Of a stretch of DNA of 64,000 nucleotides, positions 1 through 9,000 are shown in pieces. The notes under the pieces were generated by a model. The model did not search any database. It worked only from the letters and a program-made list of their open reading frames with translations, and was not told the origin of the DNA. The stretch comes from Coriobacteriaceae bacterium (GTDB lineage Bacteria > Actinomycetota > Coriobacteriia > Coriobacteriales > Coriobacteriaceae). A program made the position numbers and the translations under genes. Position 1 is the first letter of the stretch. Every line of letters begins with the position of its first letter. The DNA lies in the NCBI GenBank assembly GCA_025992855.1, contig DAJPGB010000001.1:2170001-2234000 (forward strand), in the 5' to 3' direction.

Positions 1-1
1 C

Positions 2-772
2 AAAAATGGCGTTATCGGATTTAAACTCGAGGCTCTGAATGAGTTTGTCTGCATGAAAAGCGCCCAGCGCGCGGGTATCGCAACGGCGAACGTTGAGTAT
101 CGCTTATTTGAGGACGAACCCGCCCTCATTGTTGAGCGATATGACCGCGTGAAAGTCAAAGACGGAACAATCATGCGTCTACACCAAGAAGACCTCTGTC
201 AGGCTCTTGGAGTGATGCCCGCTCAAAAGTACACGGCAGACGGCGGCCCGACCGCACGCGATATTCAGGAACTCCTCGTCAATACGAGCCACCATCAACT
301 TAACCTGTATCTGTTTACGCAGATACTTTTCTTTAACGCCATCATCGGCGCACCGGACGCGCATGCGAAGAACTATTCCCTGCTTCTTGGAAACGGCGGC
401 ACAGCTATGATGGCCCGTATGTATGACGTTGCATCGGGGCTGGCATACGAACGCATGCGGCGAAAAGCGCGCCTTGCCATGAGCGTTGGCGGCGAAAATC
501 GTGTGGGGCGCTTCGGTCCAGGCGCTATCCGCCGATACCACGGTATGGGCGACCCCGCGCTGGAGGCGGCGCTCACCGATGCCGGGCTATCCGAGAAGTT
601 TTGCTTTGCGACCATGATGGACCTCGCCTACGAGGTACCCATTTGCATGGAAGAGGTCATGGACGAATACGCCGACCTGCCCGGCATGGCGGACCTGCGC
701 GAGCACATGCTCGGCCCCGTCCGCGAAAACTGCCAGCGCGCCCTCGACCTCATCAAGGCGGATATGGGCTAG
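2..772 (+). CDS. hipA: HipA-family serine/threonine kinase toxin, C-terminal part (cut by window edge)
   Basis: The reading frame is open to the left edge: codons before the internal ATG at 53 encode GFKLEALNEFVCMKSAQ, typical HipA sequence, so the N-terminus lies outside the window. HipA proteins are type II toxin-antitoxin kinases; the E. coli member phosphorylates glutamyl-tRNA synthetase. Visible kinase elements are LIVERYDR, the catalytic-loop block DAHAKNYSLLL, and the metal-binding block MYDVASGLAYE. The C-terminal helical lobe runs to the stop at 772. The HipB-like antitoxin would be expected upstream and cannot be seen. The gene converges on pepD across a hairpin. The family call is secure; toxin activity is inference. 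Confidence 0.88.
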   Translation, partial: KNGVIGFKLEALNEFVCMKSAQRAGIATANVEYRLFEDEPALIVERYDRVKVKDGTIMRLHQEDLCQALGVMPAQKYTADGGPTARDIQELLVNTSHHQLNLYLFTQILFFNAIIGAPDAHAKNYSLLLGNGGTAMMARMYDVASGLAYERMRRKARLAMSVGGENRVGRFGPGAIRRYHGMGDPALEAALTDAGLSEKFCFATMMDLAYEVPICMEEVMDEYADLPGMADLREHMLGPVRENCQRALDLIKADMG

Positions 773-804
773 GTGTCCGTAATCTCCCATTTCCCAAAAG
801 AAGA

Positions 805-841
805 GAGGGGGCACCCGTCGCAAAAGCTCGGGTGCCCCCTC
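805..841 (-). terminator. Hairpin between convergent hipA and pepD
   Basis: GAGGGGGCACCC (805-816) pairs with GGGTGCCCCCTC (830-841), a perfect 12-bp stem. A U-rich stretch (TTCTTTT) follows only when read on the minus strand, so it best serves pepD, but it may act in both directions. Confidence 0.7.
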
Positions 842-897
842 ACGCAATGTCATTTGCAATCCACCAGCACGTGGCTCGGACTGCTGCTAGCGAACCT

Positions 898-2355
898 TTA
901 CGCAGCGAGGCGCTTTAGGACGTCGATGAGCAGCTCGTAGAAGCGCTCGGCAGAAGCGAGCTCCATGCTCTCGTCCGGGGTGTGGACATCGGAGAGCGTC
1001 GGGCCCACGGCGATGGCGTCCAGGCCGTGCAGGGCCTCGGCAAACAGGCCGCACTCAAGGCCGGCGTGAATGGACTCGATGCGCAGCTCGGAGCCAAAGA
1101 GCTCGCGATAGCTCTCGACAAAGACGTCGCGGACCGGCGAATGCTCAGCATAGCTCCAACCGGGATACTCGAACTCAAACTTGGCGTCGAAGCCCAGGAC
1201 ATCGGCAAGCGTCTGCAGACGATCCTTGAACTCGTTCTGTAGCGAGGTAATCGAGGAGCGCGGGGACAGCATGATCTTGACTTGGTCGTCAGAGGTGGCA
1301 ACCACGCCGATGTTGGAGGAAACCTCGACGGAGCCGTCGGTGGCGACGTTGCGGCGAATCACGCCGTTAGGAGCAAGACGCAGGGCGCGGATGAGGGCAA
1401 GCGCGGACTTCTGGTCCATGGCCTCGACCTCAGTGTTGTCGGCAATCTCAACCGTGCAGGTAAAGCCGGGGTCGAAGACCTCGAGCTCGGCAGTAACGTC
1501 GGCGATGATGCCCTTTGCGATCTGGGCCGCGGCCTCGGCTGCAGCGTGGTCGGCGTAGACCAGAACAGCCTTGCACTCACGGTTGATGGCGTTGTCCTTG
1601 GTGCCGCCGTTAAAGCTAACGATGGCGGGCTCGCCGGCAACCATCAGGCGGTCGATGATGCGGGCCATGATGAGGTTGCCGTTGCCGCGCTCCAGGTTGA
1701 TATCGCTGCCGGAGTGGCCGCCCAGCAGGCCGGAGATGTCGAGCGTGAGGGTGCTACCGGTCTTGTGCTCGCGTACGATTGGGCAGGTGTAGGTAACGAC
1801 GACGCCGCCGGCGCAGCTGACGGTGGCCACGCCCTCTTCCTCGGAGTCGAGGTTAATCATGGTGCGGGCGCTAATCTGGGACTTGTCGAGCGTCTCGGCG
1901 CCGACCAGGCCAGTCTCCTCGTCGGTGGTGAACACGCACTCGAGGGCGGGGTGAATGATCGAATCGTCATCGAGAACAGTGAGCATCAGAGCGACGGCAA
2001 TACCGTTGTCGGCGCCCAGAGTGGTGCCGTTAGCGGTGAGGACGCCGTCCTTGACGACCAGGTCGATACCGTCGGTCGTAAAGTCGTGCTCAACGGAGCC
2101 CAACTTGTCGCACACCATATCGATGTGGCCCTGCAGCATCACGGTCGGGGCATTCTCGGCACCGGCAGATGCGGGCTTGCGAATGATGACGTTGTAGACC
2201 TCGTCCTGGTACACATCGAGGCCGCGCTCCTTGGCAAACGCGACCAGAAAATCGCTGATGCCCTTCTCGTTGCCAGACCCGCGGGGGATCGCGCTGACCT
2301 CCTCAAAGAAATGGAACAGCTGGGCGGGCTCGTAGCCGGTAATCTTGTAGTCCAT
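898..2355 (-). CDS. pepD: Aminoacyl-histidine dipeptidase (M20 family, PepD-like)
   Basis: A 485-residue cytosolic zinc dipeptidase of the PepD (Xaa-His dipeptidase) family, which splits short peptides such as beta-Ala-His. The dinuclear metal site can be followed: the His of LQGHIDMVCDK, the bridging Asp of TLGADNGIAVAL, the catalytic Glu pair of TTDEETGLVGAE, the Asp of INLDSEEEG, and the late His of LSDVHTPDESMEL. Length fits the family. The frame is open to 2460, but the ATG at 2355 (MDYKITGYEP) has AAGGAGG five bases upstream and matches the normal family N-terminus. It is a single gene ending in the hairpin shared with hipA. Confidence 0.93.
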   Translation of the reverse strand: MDYKITGYEPAQLFHFFEEVSAIPRGSGNEKGISDFLVAFAKERGLDVYQDEVYNVIIRKPASAGAENAPTVMLQGHIDMVCDKLGSVEHDFTTDGIDLVVKDGVLTANGTTLGADNGIAVALMLTVLDDDSIIHPALECVFTTDEETGLVGAETLDKSQISARTMINLDSEEEGVATVSCAGGVVVTYTCPIVREHKTGSTLTLDISGLLGGHSGSDINLERGNGNLIMARIIDRLMVAGEPAIVSFNGGTKDNAINRECKAVLVYADHAAAEAAAQIAKGIIADVTAELEVFDPGFTCTVEIADNTEVEAMDQKSALALIRALRLAPNGVIRRNVATDGSVEVSSNIGVVATSDDQVKIMLSPRSSITSLQNEFKDRLQTLADVLGFDAKFEFEYPGWSYAEHSPVRDVFVESYRELFGSELRIESIHAGLECGLFAEALHGLDAIAVGPTLSDVHTPDESMELASAERFYELLIDVLKRLAA

Positions 2356-2512
2356 GGTGCCTCCTTGGCGCAACTGGTTAGACAGTAAGACATGCGACTT
2401 GTATATTCCCAGACTTTGCGTGCATAAACCAGTCGAAAACGCCGAGCGCCCTCGCATCATCGGCTAACGGTGGACCGCATAGCGTAACGGTCACAGTTAC
2501 CGCAGCTCTACA

Positions 2513-2544
2513 AATCGAGGCGCCCTTTCCGGAGCGCCTCGATT
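2513..2544 (-). terminator. Rho-independent terminator of clpC
   Basis: AATCGAGGCGC (2513-2523) and GCGCCTCGATT (2534-2544) form an 11-bp stem just past the clpC stop. A short T run follows on the minus strand. Confidence 0.75.
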
Positions 2545-2569
2545 GCGCGTATCAAATTGTCGCCACGCC

Positions 2570-5212
2570 CTACAGCGCGCCGGAACCGGCTTGCATCATG
2601 CCGCCGGGGCCCGAGCTCACGCCACTGCTCACAGGCGCGGCGTTTCCGGTGTGCGGCGCCGCCGGAGCGGTATCGCCCCCGAGTGCACCCGCCGGACGCG
2701 GCGCCGGAATCTCACCCGTGCCGTGGCTAAAGACAAACTTGCCGTCGACCACGTCGCACAGGACGGTATCGCCCTCGCCCCACTCACCGGCCAGCAGCTC
2801 CTCGGACAGCGGATCCTCGATGAGCTTTTGGATGGCACGACGCAGAGGACGCGCGCCGTTGGTGAGGTCGGTACCCTCCGCCACAATCTTGTCGTAGGCC
2901 GCATCGGTAAGCTTGATGTTCATGCCGTTTGCGATCAGGCGCTGGCGCAGATCGTCCACCAGCAGGTGCGCAATCTTGGTCAGGTTCTCGCCCGAGAGCT
3001 TCTGGAACACCACAATATCGTCGATACGGTTGAGCAGCTCGGGGCGGAACAGGCGCTTGAGCTCGCCCATCGCACGGCCCTTGATCTCGCTCGACGTGAG
3101 ACTCTGCTCGCCGGTGGTGCCAAAGCCAACGCTCGCATCCTGCGCGATCTCGCGGGCGCCCACGTTTGACGTCATGATGATCACCGTATTGCGGAAGTCG
3201 ACCGTCTTGCCCTGGCTATCGGTCAGACGGCCCTCCTCCAACACCTGCAGCAGGATATTGAAGATGTCGGGGTGCGCCTTCTCGATCTCGTCGAACAGCA
3301 CGACCGAGTACGGGTGACGGCGAACAGCCTTGGTGAGCTGGCCGCCCTCGTCGTGGCCCACATAGCCCGGGGGGCTACCGATGAGCTTGGAGACCTCGAA
3401 CTCACTGCCAAACTCCGACATATCGAAGCTGATGAGCGCGTCCTTGCTGCCAAAGAGATACTCGGCGAGCGTCTTGGCGAGCTCGGTTTTGCCCGTGCCG
3501 GTGGGGCCCAGGAAGATAAAGCTGCCGCCGGGGCGACGCGGGTCCTTGAGCGGCGAGCGGCTGCGGCGCACGGCCTTGGCAACGGCCTCGACGGCCTCGT
3601 CCTGACCGATGATGCGCGTCTTGAGCACGCTTTCGGCCTGCAGCAGGCGGCGGCTCTCGCTCTCGGTGAGCGAGGACACCGGCACGCCCGAGGTCACGGA
3701 CACGATGTCGGCAATCTGGGAGACATCGATGGTGAGCGGGCTGGCGTCGAGCTCGGCCGTCCAGGCAGCCTTGGCCTCGGCGAGTTCAATCTCGGCAGCC
3801 TTTTGCTGCTCGGTGATCTCGGCGGCCTTGTTCATGTCGTCGCTCTCGGTGGCCTCCTGCGCGGCGGCCTTAAGCTCCTCCACGCGATGCTCGGCCTCGC
3901 GCACCGGCTCGGGCGCGCGGTTGGCGGCGATGCGGGCGCGGGCGCCGGCCTCGTCAATGAGGTCGATGGCCTTATCGGGCAGGAAGCGATCCTGGATGTA
4001 GCGGTCGGAGAGGTTCGCGGCGGCCTCGATAGCACCCTGCGTATAGCGCACATGGTGGTGCTCCTCGTAGCGCGGCTTGAGCGCGGTCAGGATCTTGACC
4101 GTGTCCTCGACGCTCGGCTCCTCGACATCGATGGTCTGGAAGCGACGCTCGAAGGCCGGGTCCTTGGTGAGGTACTTGCGGAATTCCTCGGCCGTGGTGG
4201 CGCCGATAATCTGGAAGGCACCGCGCGCGAGCACGGGCTTGAGCATGGAGCTCGCGTCGATGGAGCCCTCGGCAGAGCCGGCACCGATGATGGTGTGCAT
4301 CTCGTCAATAAACAGGATGACGTCGTCAGCTTCGGTGGCCTCCTGGATCACGTTCTTGAGGCGCTCCTCAAACTCACCGCGATACTTGGCGCCCGCAACG
4401 AGGCCCGGCAGGTCGAGCGTCCAGATGTTCTGGTTCATAAGGTTCTCGGGCACGTTGCCAGCTGCAATCTGCTGAGCCAGACCCTCGACGATGGCCGTCT
4501 TGCCCACGCCGGGGTCGCCCAAGATAAGCGGATTGTTCTTGGTGCGACGCGAAAGGATCTCCATCATACGCTGGACTTCCTTTTCGCGACCAATTACAGG
4601 GTCGAGCTCGCCATCGCGCGCCTTCTGCGTGAGGTTGGTGGCGAACTGCTTGAGCGTATCGGTGCCACTCCCCTTTTGCTGAGAGGCATCCGAGCCGCTA
4701 AAGAACGGCAGGCCCGCACCGGGACGACCAGCACCGGCGCCGGCGAGCGGACGCTTCTTGTCCTGGTCCTTGGCGGTGAGTTTCTCGATAGCCTTTTTGA
4801 TGGAGGCGGACGACACACCCAGGCGCATGAGGATGTCCATGGCCATGCCGTTGCCCTCTTCGACGATGCCGATCAGCAAGTGCTCGGTCGACACGTAGGT
4901 CTGGTTGTTCTCACGCGCCACGCGGAAGGAGCGCTCCATCACGCTAATGACGAGCGGCGTAAAGGCAAGCTTGGCAGCCTCGGTCTCCTCGCTGGGCTCG
5001 GGAACCGTGGTCTGGACCTCCTTGAGGGTATCCATGATGTCGTCGTAGGAGATATCAAGCGAGCGCAGCGCCTCGGCAGCAATACCCTCGTCCTCCTTAG
5101 CGAGCGCGAGCAGCAGGTGCTCGGTGCCCACCTTATTTGAGTGCAGATCGAGCGCCTCCTGCTTGGCCATGGACATGACCTTGCGCGCTCGATCGGTAAA
5201 TCTATCTAACAT
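2570..5212 (-). CDS. clpC: ClpC-type AAA+ unfoldase of the Clp protease
   Basis: An 880-residue Hsp100 unfoldase that feeds substrates to ClpP. In order: the Clp N-domain double repeat (about 1-150, starting MLDRFTDRARKVMSMAKQEA), AAA1 with Walker A GDPGVGKTAIVEG and Walker B ILFIDEMHT, a coiled middle domain, AAA2 with Walker A GPTGTGKTELAK and Walker B VVLFDEIEK, and a VGF tripeptide in AAA2 that fits a ClpP-docking loop. The C-terminal 50 residues are a low-complexity Ala/Gly/Pro tail. The start at 5212 is chosen because AAGGAAA sits six bases upstream and it gives the canonical N-terminus. There is no ctsR or mcsAB beside it, unlike Bacillus. Confidence 0.95.
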   Translation of the reverse strand: MLDRFTDRARKVMSMAKQEALDLHSNKVGTEHLLLALAKEDEGIAAEALRSLDISYDDIMDTLKEVQTTVPEPSEETEAAKLAFTPLVISVMERSFRVARENNQTYVSTEHLLIGIVEEGNGMAMDILMRLGVSSASIKKAIEKLTAKDQDKKRPLAGAGAGRPGAGLPFFSGSDASQQKGSGTDTLKQFATNLTQKARDGELDPVIGREKEVQRMMEILSRRTKNNPLILGDPGVGKTAIVEGLAQQIAAGNVPENLMNQNIWTLDLPGLVAGAKYRGEFEERLKNVIQEATEADDVILFIDEMHTIIGAGSAEGSIDASSMLKPVLARGAFQIIGATTAEEFRKYLTKDPAFERRFQTIDVEEPSVEDTVKILTALKPRYEEHHHVRYTQGAIEAAANLSDRYIQDRFLPDKAIDLIDEAGARARIAANRAPEPVREAEHRVEELKAAAQEATESDDMNKAAEITEQQKAAEIELAEAKAAWTAELDASPLTIDVSQIADIVSVTSGVPVSSLTESESRRLLQAESVLKTRIIGQDEAVEAVAKAVRRSRSPLKDPRRPGGSFIFLGPTGTGKTELAKTLAEYLFGSKDALISFDMSEFGSEFEVSKLIGSPPGYVGHDEGGQLTKAVRRHPYSVVLFDEIEKAHPDIFNILLQVLEEGRLTDSQGKTVDFRNTVIIMTSNVGAREIAQDASVGFGTTGEQSLTSSEIKGRAMGELKRLFRPELLNRIDDIVVFQKLSGENLTKIAHLLVDDLRQRLIANGMNIKLTDAAYDKIVAEGTDLTNGARPLRRAIQKLIEDPLSEELLAGEWGEGDTVLCDVVDGKFVFSHGTGEIPAPRPAGALGGDTAPAAPHTGNAAPVSSGVSSGPGGMMQAGSGAL

Positions 5213-5404
5213 GCTCGTTTCCTTACATGAGTTCATCGAAATCAAAACGCCCGCCCGTCGGCGGCGCTTTTGTCTCTTTACCCACAGGTTGTCTATGTTA
5301 ACAGCTGGAGGAATATCTATAAACCCGGCTCACATGAATGCAGGTTATGACCGCATCGCGGGACTCACCGCGCGATGCGCGACAGGCGCCCCGCAAGAGA
5401 AACC

Positions 5405-6094
5405 CTAGGCGTCTTTCACCACGTCGGGACTCGTCGCACGCGATGCGCGATAGGCATCGGCCTCCTTGGAGACGCGTTCGAGCAGCTCGGATGTATCGAC
5501 GCCCTCGACTTGCGCGACCGTTTCCACCGTCTGCATGGCGACCGCCCTCAGGTACGCGCACGCGCTGTCCCCCGGCTGCTCGAGGTCTATCTCCTCGCCG
5601 CCCTCCCGGGCAAAGCCGACCGCCATCACAAAGCCCATGATGCCCGAGACCAGAAAGCCCACCGCAAAGCTCGAATCTGCCTTGAGCTCTTCTCCGTCGG
5701 GGTGGACGATCTCTCTCACGCGGTCGATGATGATCGTATGGATGCCCTGCACGACCTGCTCGGCGGCACCCGCCCTCATGGTGATGACGATGCGCTGCAG
5801 CAGGCAGCGGACGTCGCGCCGGTCGAACGCCGAAAGGTCGCCCTCGCTCGAAAAATGCCAGAGGGCATCGGTGATGAGCTCGTTATCCTGCAGCAGCTGG
5901 GCTATGGCGATGGCGACGAGTTCATCGAAATCGTGAAAATAGTAGTAAAACGTTCCGCGATTGCACTGGGCGGCGCGGGTCACCTCGCCAACCGACAGCT
6001 CGAAGATGCTGTTGTTCTCGATGAGCTCCCAAAACGCCTCGATGATACGGGTGCGTGCATCGGGCGCATCGGCGTCCTTACGCGGTCTCGCCAT
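5405..6094 (-). CDS. TetR/AcrR-family transcriptional regulator
   Basis: A 229-residue one-component regulator. The N-terminal helix-turn-helix is clear: ARTRIIEAFWELIENN, LSVGEVTRAAQCNRG and the family hallmark FYYYFHDFDELVAIAIAQLL. The C-terminal two thirds are a ligand-binding helical domain with no recognisable ligand signature. The start (6094, or 6103 with three more residues) lies inside the 3' end of the upstream megaprotein gene, whose stop is at 6078, so the two are translationally coupled. That coupling and the palindrome in front of the megaprotein suggest the regulator controls its own operon; an acyl-CoA-type ligand is a guess. Confidence 0.9.
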   Translation of the reverse strand: MARPRKDADAPDARTRIIEAFWELIENNSIFELSVGEVTRAAQCNRGTFYYYFHDFDELVAIAIAQLLQDNELITDALWHFSSEGDLSAFDRRDVRCLLQRIVITMRAGAAEQVVQGIHTIIIDRVREIVHPDGEELKADSSFAVGFLVSGIMGFVMAVGFAREGGEEIDLEQPGDSACAYLRAVAMQTVETVAQVEGVDTSELLERVSKEADAYRASRATSPDVVKDA

Positions 6095-9000
6095 GCGCCT
6101 CACCGCACCCCTGCGCCTTGGCGTTCATGATGAGCATCTGAAGACGGTTCTCCACGTTGGCGAAGCTCACGTCGGGATCGTAGTCGAGCGGCAGGAACTG
6201 CGCCGTGGGATACTGCTCCTTGAGCGCATGGATGAGCCCGCGCCCCACGACATGGTTGGGCAGACACCCGAACGGCTGCAGGATCACGAAGTTGCGGCAG
6301 CCGCGCTTGGCGTGCTCGAGAATCTCCGCCGGAATCAGCACGCCCTCGCCCGCATCGAACGTATGGTGCAGGATCTTATCGCTCGCGCGCACGAGCTCGG
6401 GCATGCGCGTCGGCGGCTCGTAGAGCGGGCTCGCCGCGCCCAGGCGGTCGCAACGGTCGTGCGCGAGCTCGAACAGGTTGTCCGCCGTGGCGTACCAGGC
6501 CTTTTCGGGCAGCGACAGGTCGACGTGGAACTCGCGCGACTGCGCATGCTTGTAGAAATAGGTCTTGCGGATCACGTCGGTCATGCGCGCCTCGATGACC
6601 TCGAGCCCGTTGTCCTCGAGGTAGCGCTCGATCTCGTGGTTGGCGCCGAGATGGAAATTGAGCAGGTACTCGCCCACGATGAGAACGGTCGGATGCGGGT
6701 TCGAGCGGTCGTACGGAACGGCGTCCATGATCGCAAGCGCGCGTTTGAAGCCCGTCGCCTGGCCTCTCAGCCCGGAGCGCTCCATGCCCTCGATAACCTC
6801 ATCGAGCGCGCGGTCGAACGCAGCGTCCGCCGCGCCCTTCTCGAGCTCGTAGGGACGGATGCGCCTAAGCATGGCCTCGAGGGCATCGATCATGGGAAGA
6901 CCGTAGGCGATCTGGATGCTCGGGCCAAGGCCGAGCTTGAAGCCCGGATGCGCATTGTGGGCATCGACGTCGTCGTTGGTGAGCACCGGGACATAGTCGT
7001 ATCCCGCGTCGTCGAGCGCGCGGCGCAGCAGGGGCATGTAGTGCGTCAGGCGGCAGTCGCCGATATACTTGCCAGTCACCACGGCGACGTCGTGCGGGTC
7101 GTACTTACCGCTCTCGAGTGCCGCGAGCGCCTCGCCGATCACGATTTGCGCGGGGAAGCAGATGTCGTTGTGCACATAGCGTTTGCCCAGGCGGATGGCA
7201 TCCTCGCGCCCGATATCAAGGGCCTCGGCGCGCACGCCCTGATTGCGCATCGCCGCGGTCATGAGCCTGCAGAACGCATGGGAGGTGTTGGGGACCAGCG
7301 CGATCTTGTCGTGCCGGTCGCGCTTGGTGTACTTGACCTTATACGGGTCGTCGAGCGGATGGACCGCGTGCACCCGGGCGCCCTCGGCACGCTCCTCCGC
7401 GCGACGACGGTTGACCGACTCGATAAACGAACGCACGCGAATGCCCATGGGACCGGCGACGTCGCTCTCATCGAGCTTGATCATCATCGGAACCTTGGAG
7501 CCCATCTCGCCCATCATGCGCGCGATCTCGTCGGTGAGATACGCATCGTGGCCGCAGCCGAAGCTGCCCATCTGCACGAGCTCGAGCTCGGGCGTCGATG
7601 CGACGATGACCGCGCACGACAGCATGCGCGCATGATAGTTGTTCACGATGTCGATGCGGCTGTTGGAAAGATCGACGTTGCAGACCCCCGGCACCGCATC
7701 GGGCGTCAGCACGGGGATGCCGCGCTCAGAGAAGAGCTTGGGCAGCCCGTGGTTGACCAGCGGGTCGTTGTGGTACGGGCGCGAAGCGATCACCACCGCG
7801 TAGCCGCCGTCCTCGTGCACGTTCTCGAGCACCTGCCTGCCGCGCAGCTGCAGCTGGTTCTCAAACGTCTCCTGCGCGCGGTCCGCCTGCTCGGTCGCCT
7901 TGGCAACCAGGTCGGCATCGATATCGAAGGTCTCCTTGCACCACGCCTTGAGCTGGCGGTTTCGGTCGCCCTCGTCGTACCAGTGGAACAGCGGCGTATC
8001 GAACGGAACGCCGAAACGCTCCTCCGGGTTATCGGAATTGCGCATCACGTAGGGGTATCCCTTTACGACGGCGCACATCCACTCGCTGGTAGAGGCGGTG
8101 TTTTCGGTGGGCACCGTCGTGATGATGGGCATGAAGATGCGGTCGACGCCGGCGTCGACGAGATTGCGGATGTGCCCGTGGACGAGCTTGGCCGGGAAGC
8201 ACACGGTGTCGGATGTGACGTGCGCCAGACCGCGCTCGTACATCGCCTTGGTGCTGCGTCCCGAGACGCGCACCTTAAAGCCGAGCGTGCTGAAGAACGT
8301 CGACCAGAACGGCATGGTGTCCCAGAACTCGAGCACACGGGGAATGCCGATCGTGACATCGCGCCCCCCGCTGACGGGAACCGTGGGGTACGGCTCGAAC
8401 AGCAGCTTCTCGCGGTCGACAAAGAGATTGGGGGCAGCCGCGGTCCGGTCGCGCCCCGTGCCGGGTGCCTGTGCCTCGCAAGCACCCTGCGGACGCAGCT
8501 CCTCCGCCGCGAGAACCTCGCGCACGAGCTCATCCCATGAGATGGCGCCGCCGCGCGGGCAGCGATTGCCCGTGACGTAAAGCGAGCCGTCGCCAAATGC
8601 CACGACCGCGCGCTGGCAGCGGTTGTTGCACCGACGGCAGGTAACGCCGCCGAACTCGCGATGCTCGAAGCGCTCCACGGCATCGAGCCCGATAAACGAC
8701 GTGCCGGCATCGCCCTTGCGGCATTCCTCGCGCGCGAGCAGGGCGATACCGATAGCGCCCATCAGCCCCGGGTGGGGCGCACGCGTGACGGGTTTGCCCA
8801 GATACTGCTCGAATGCGCGCAGCACCGCGTCGTTTCGGAACGTGCCGCCCTGGACGACGACTTTGTCGCCCAGACGGTTGAGATTTGAAACGCGAATGAC
8901 CTTGGTGAACACGTTCTCGATAATCGAACGGCAGAGACCGGCCATGATGTCGCCCGGACCCTTACCGCGCCGCTGCTCGGAAACGACGCTGCTGTTCATG

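Noticed and set aside
5961..8540. 859-residue open frame on the plus strand
   Set aside because: Antisense shadow of the activase/dehydratase gene; low-complexity Arg/His/Val composition and no family features.
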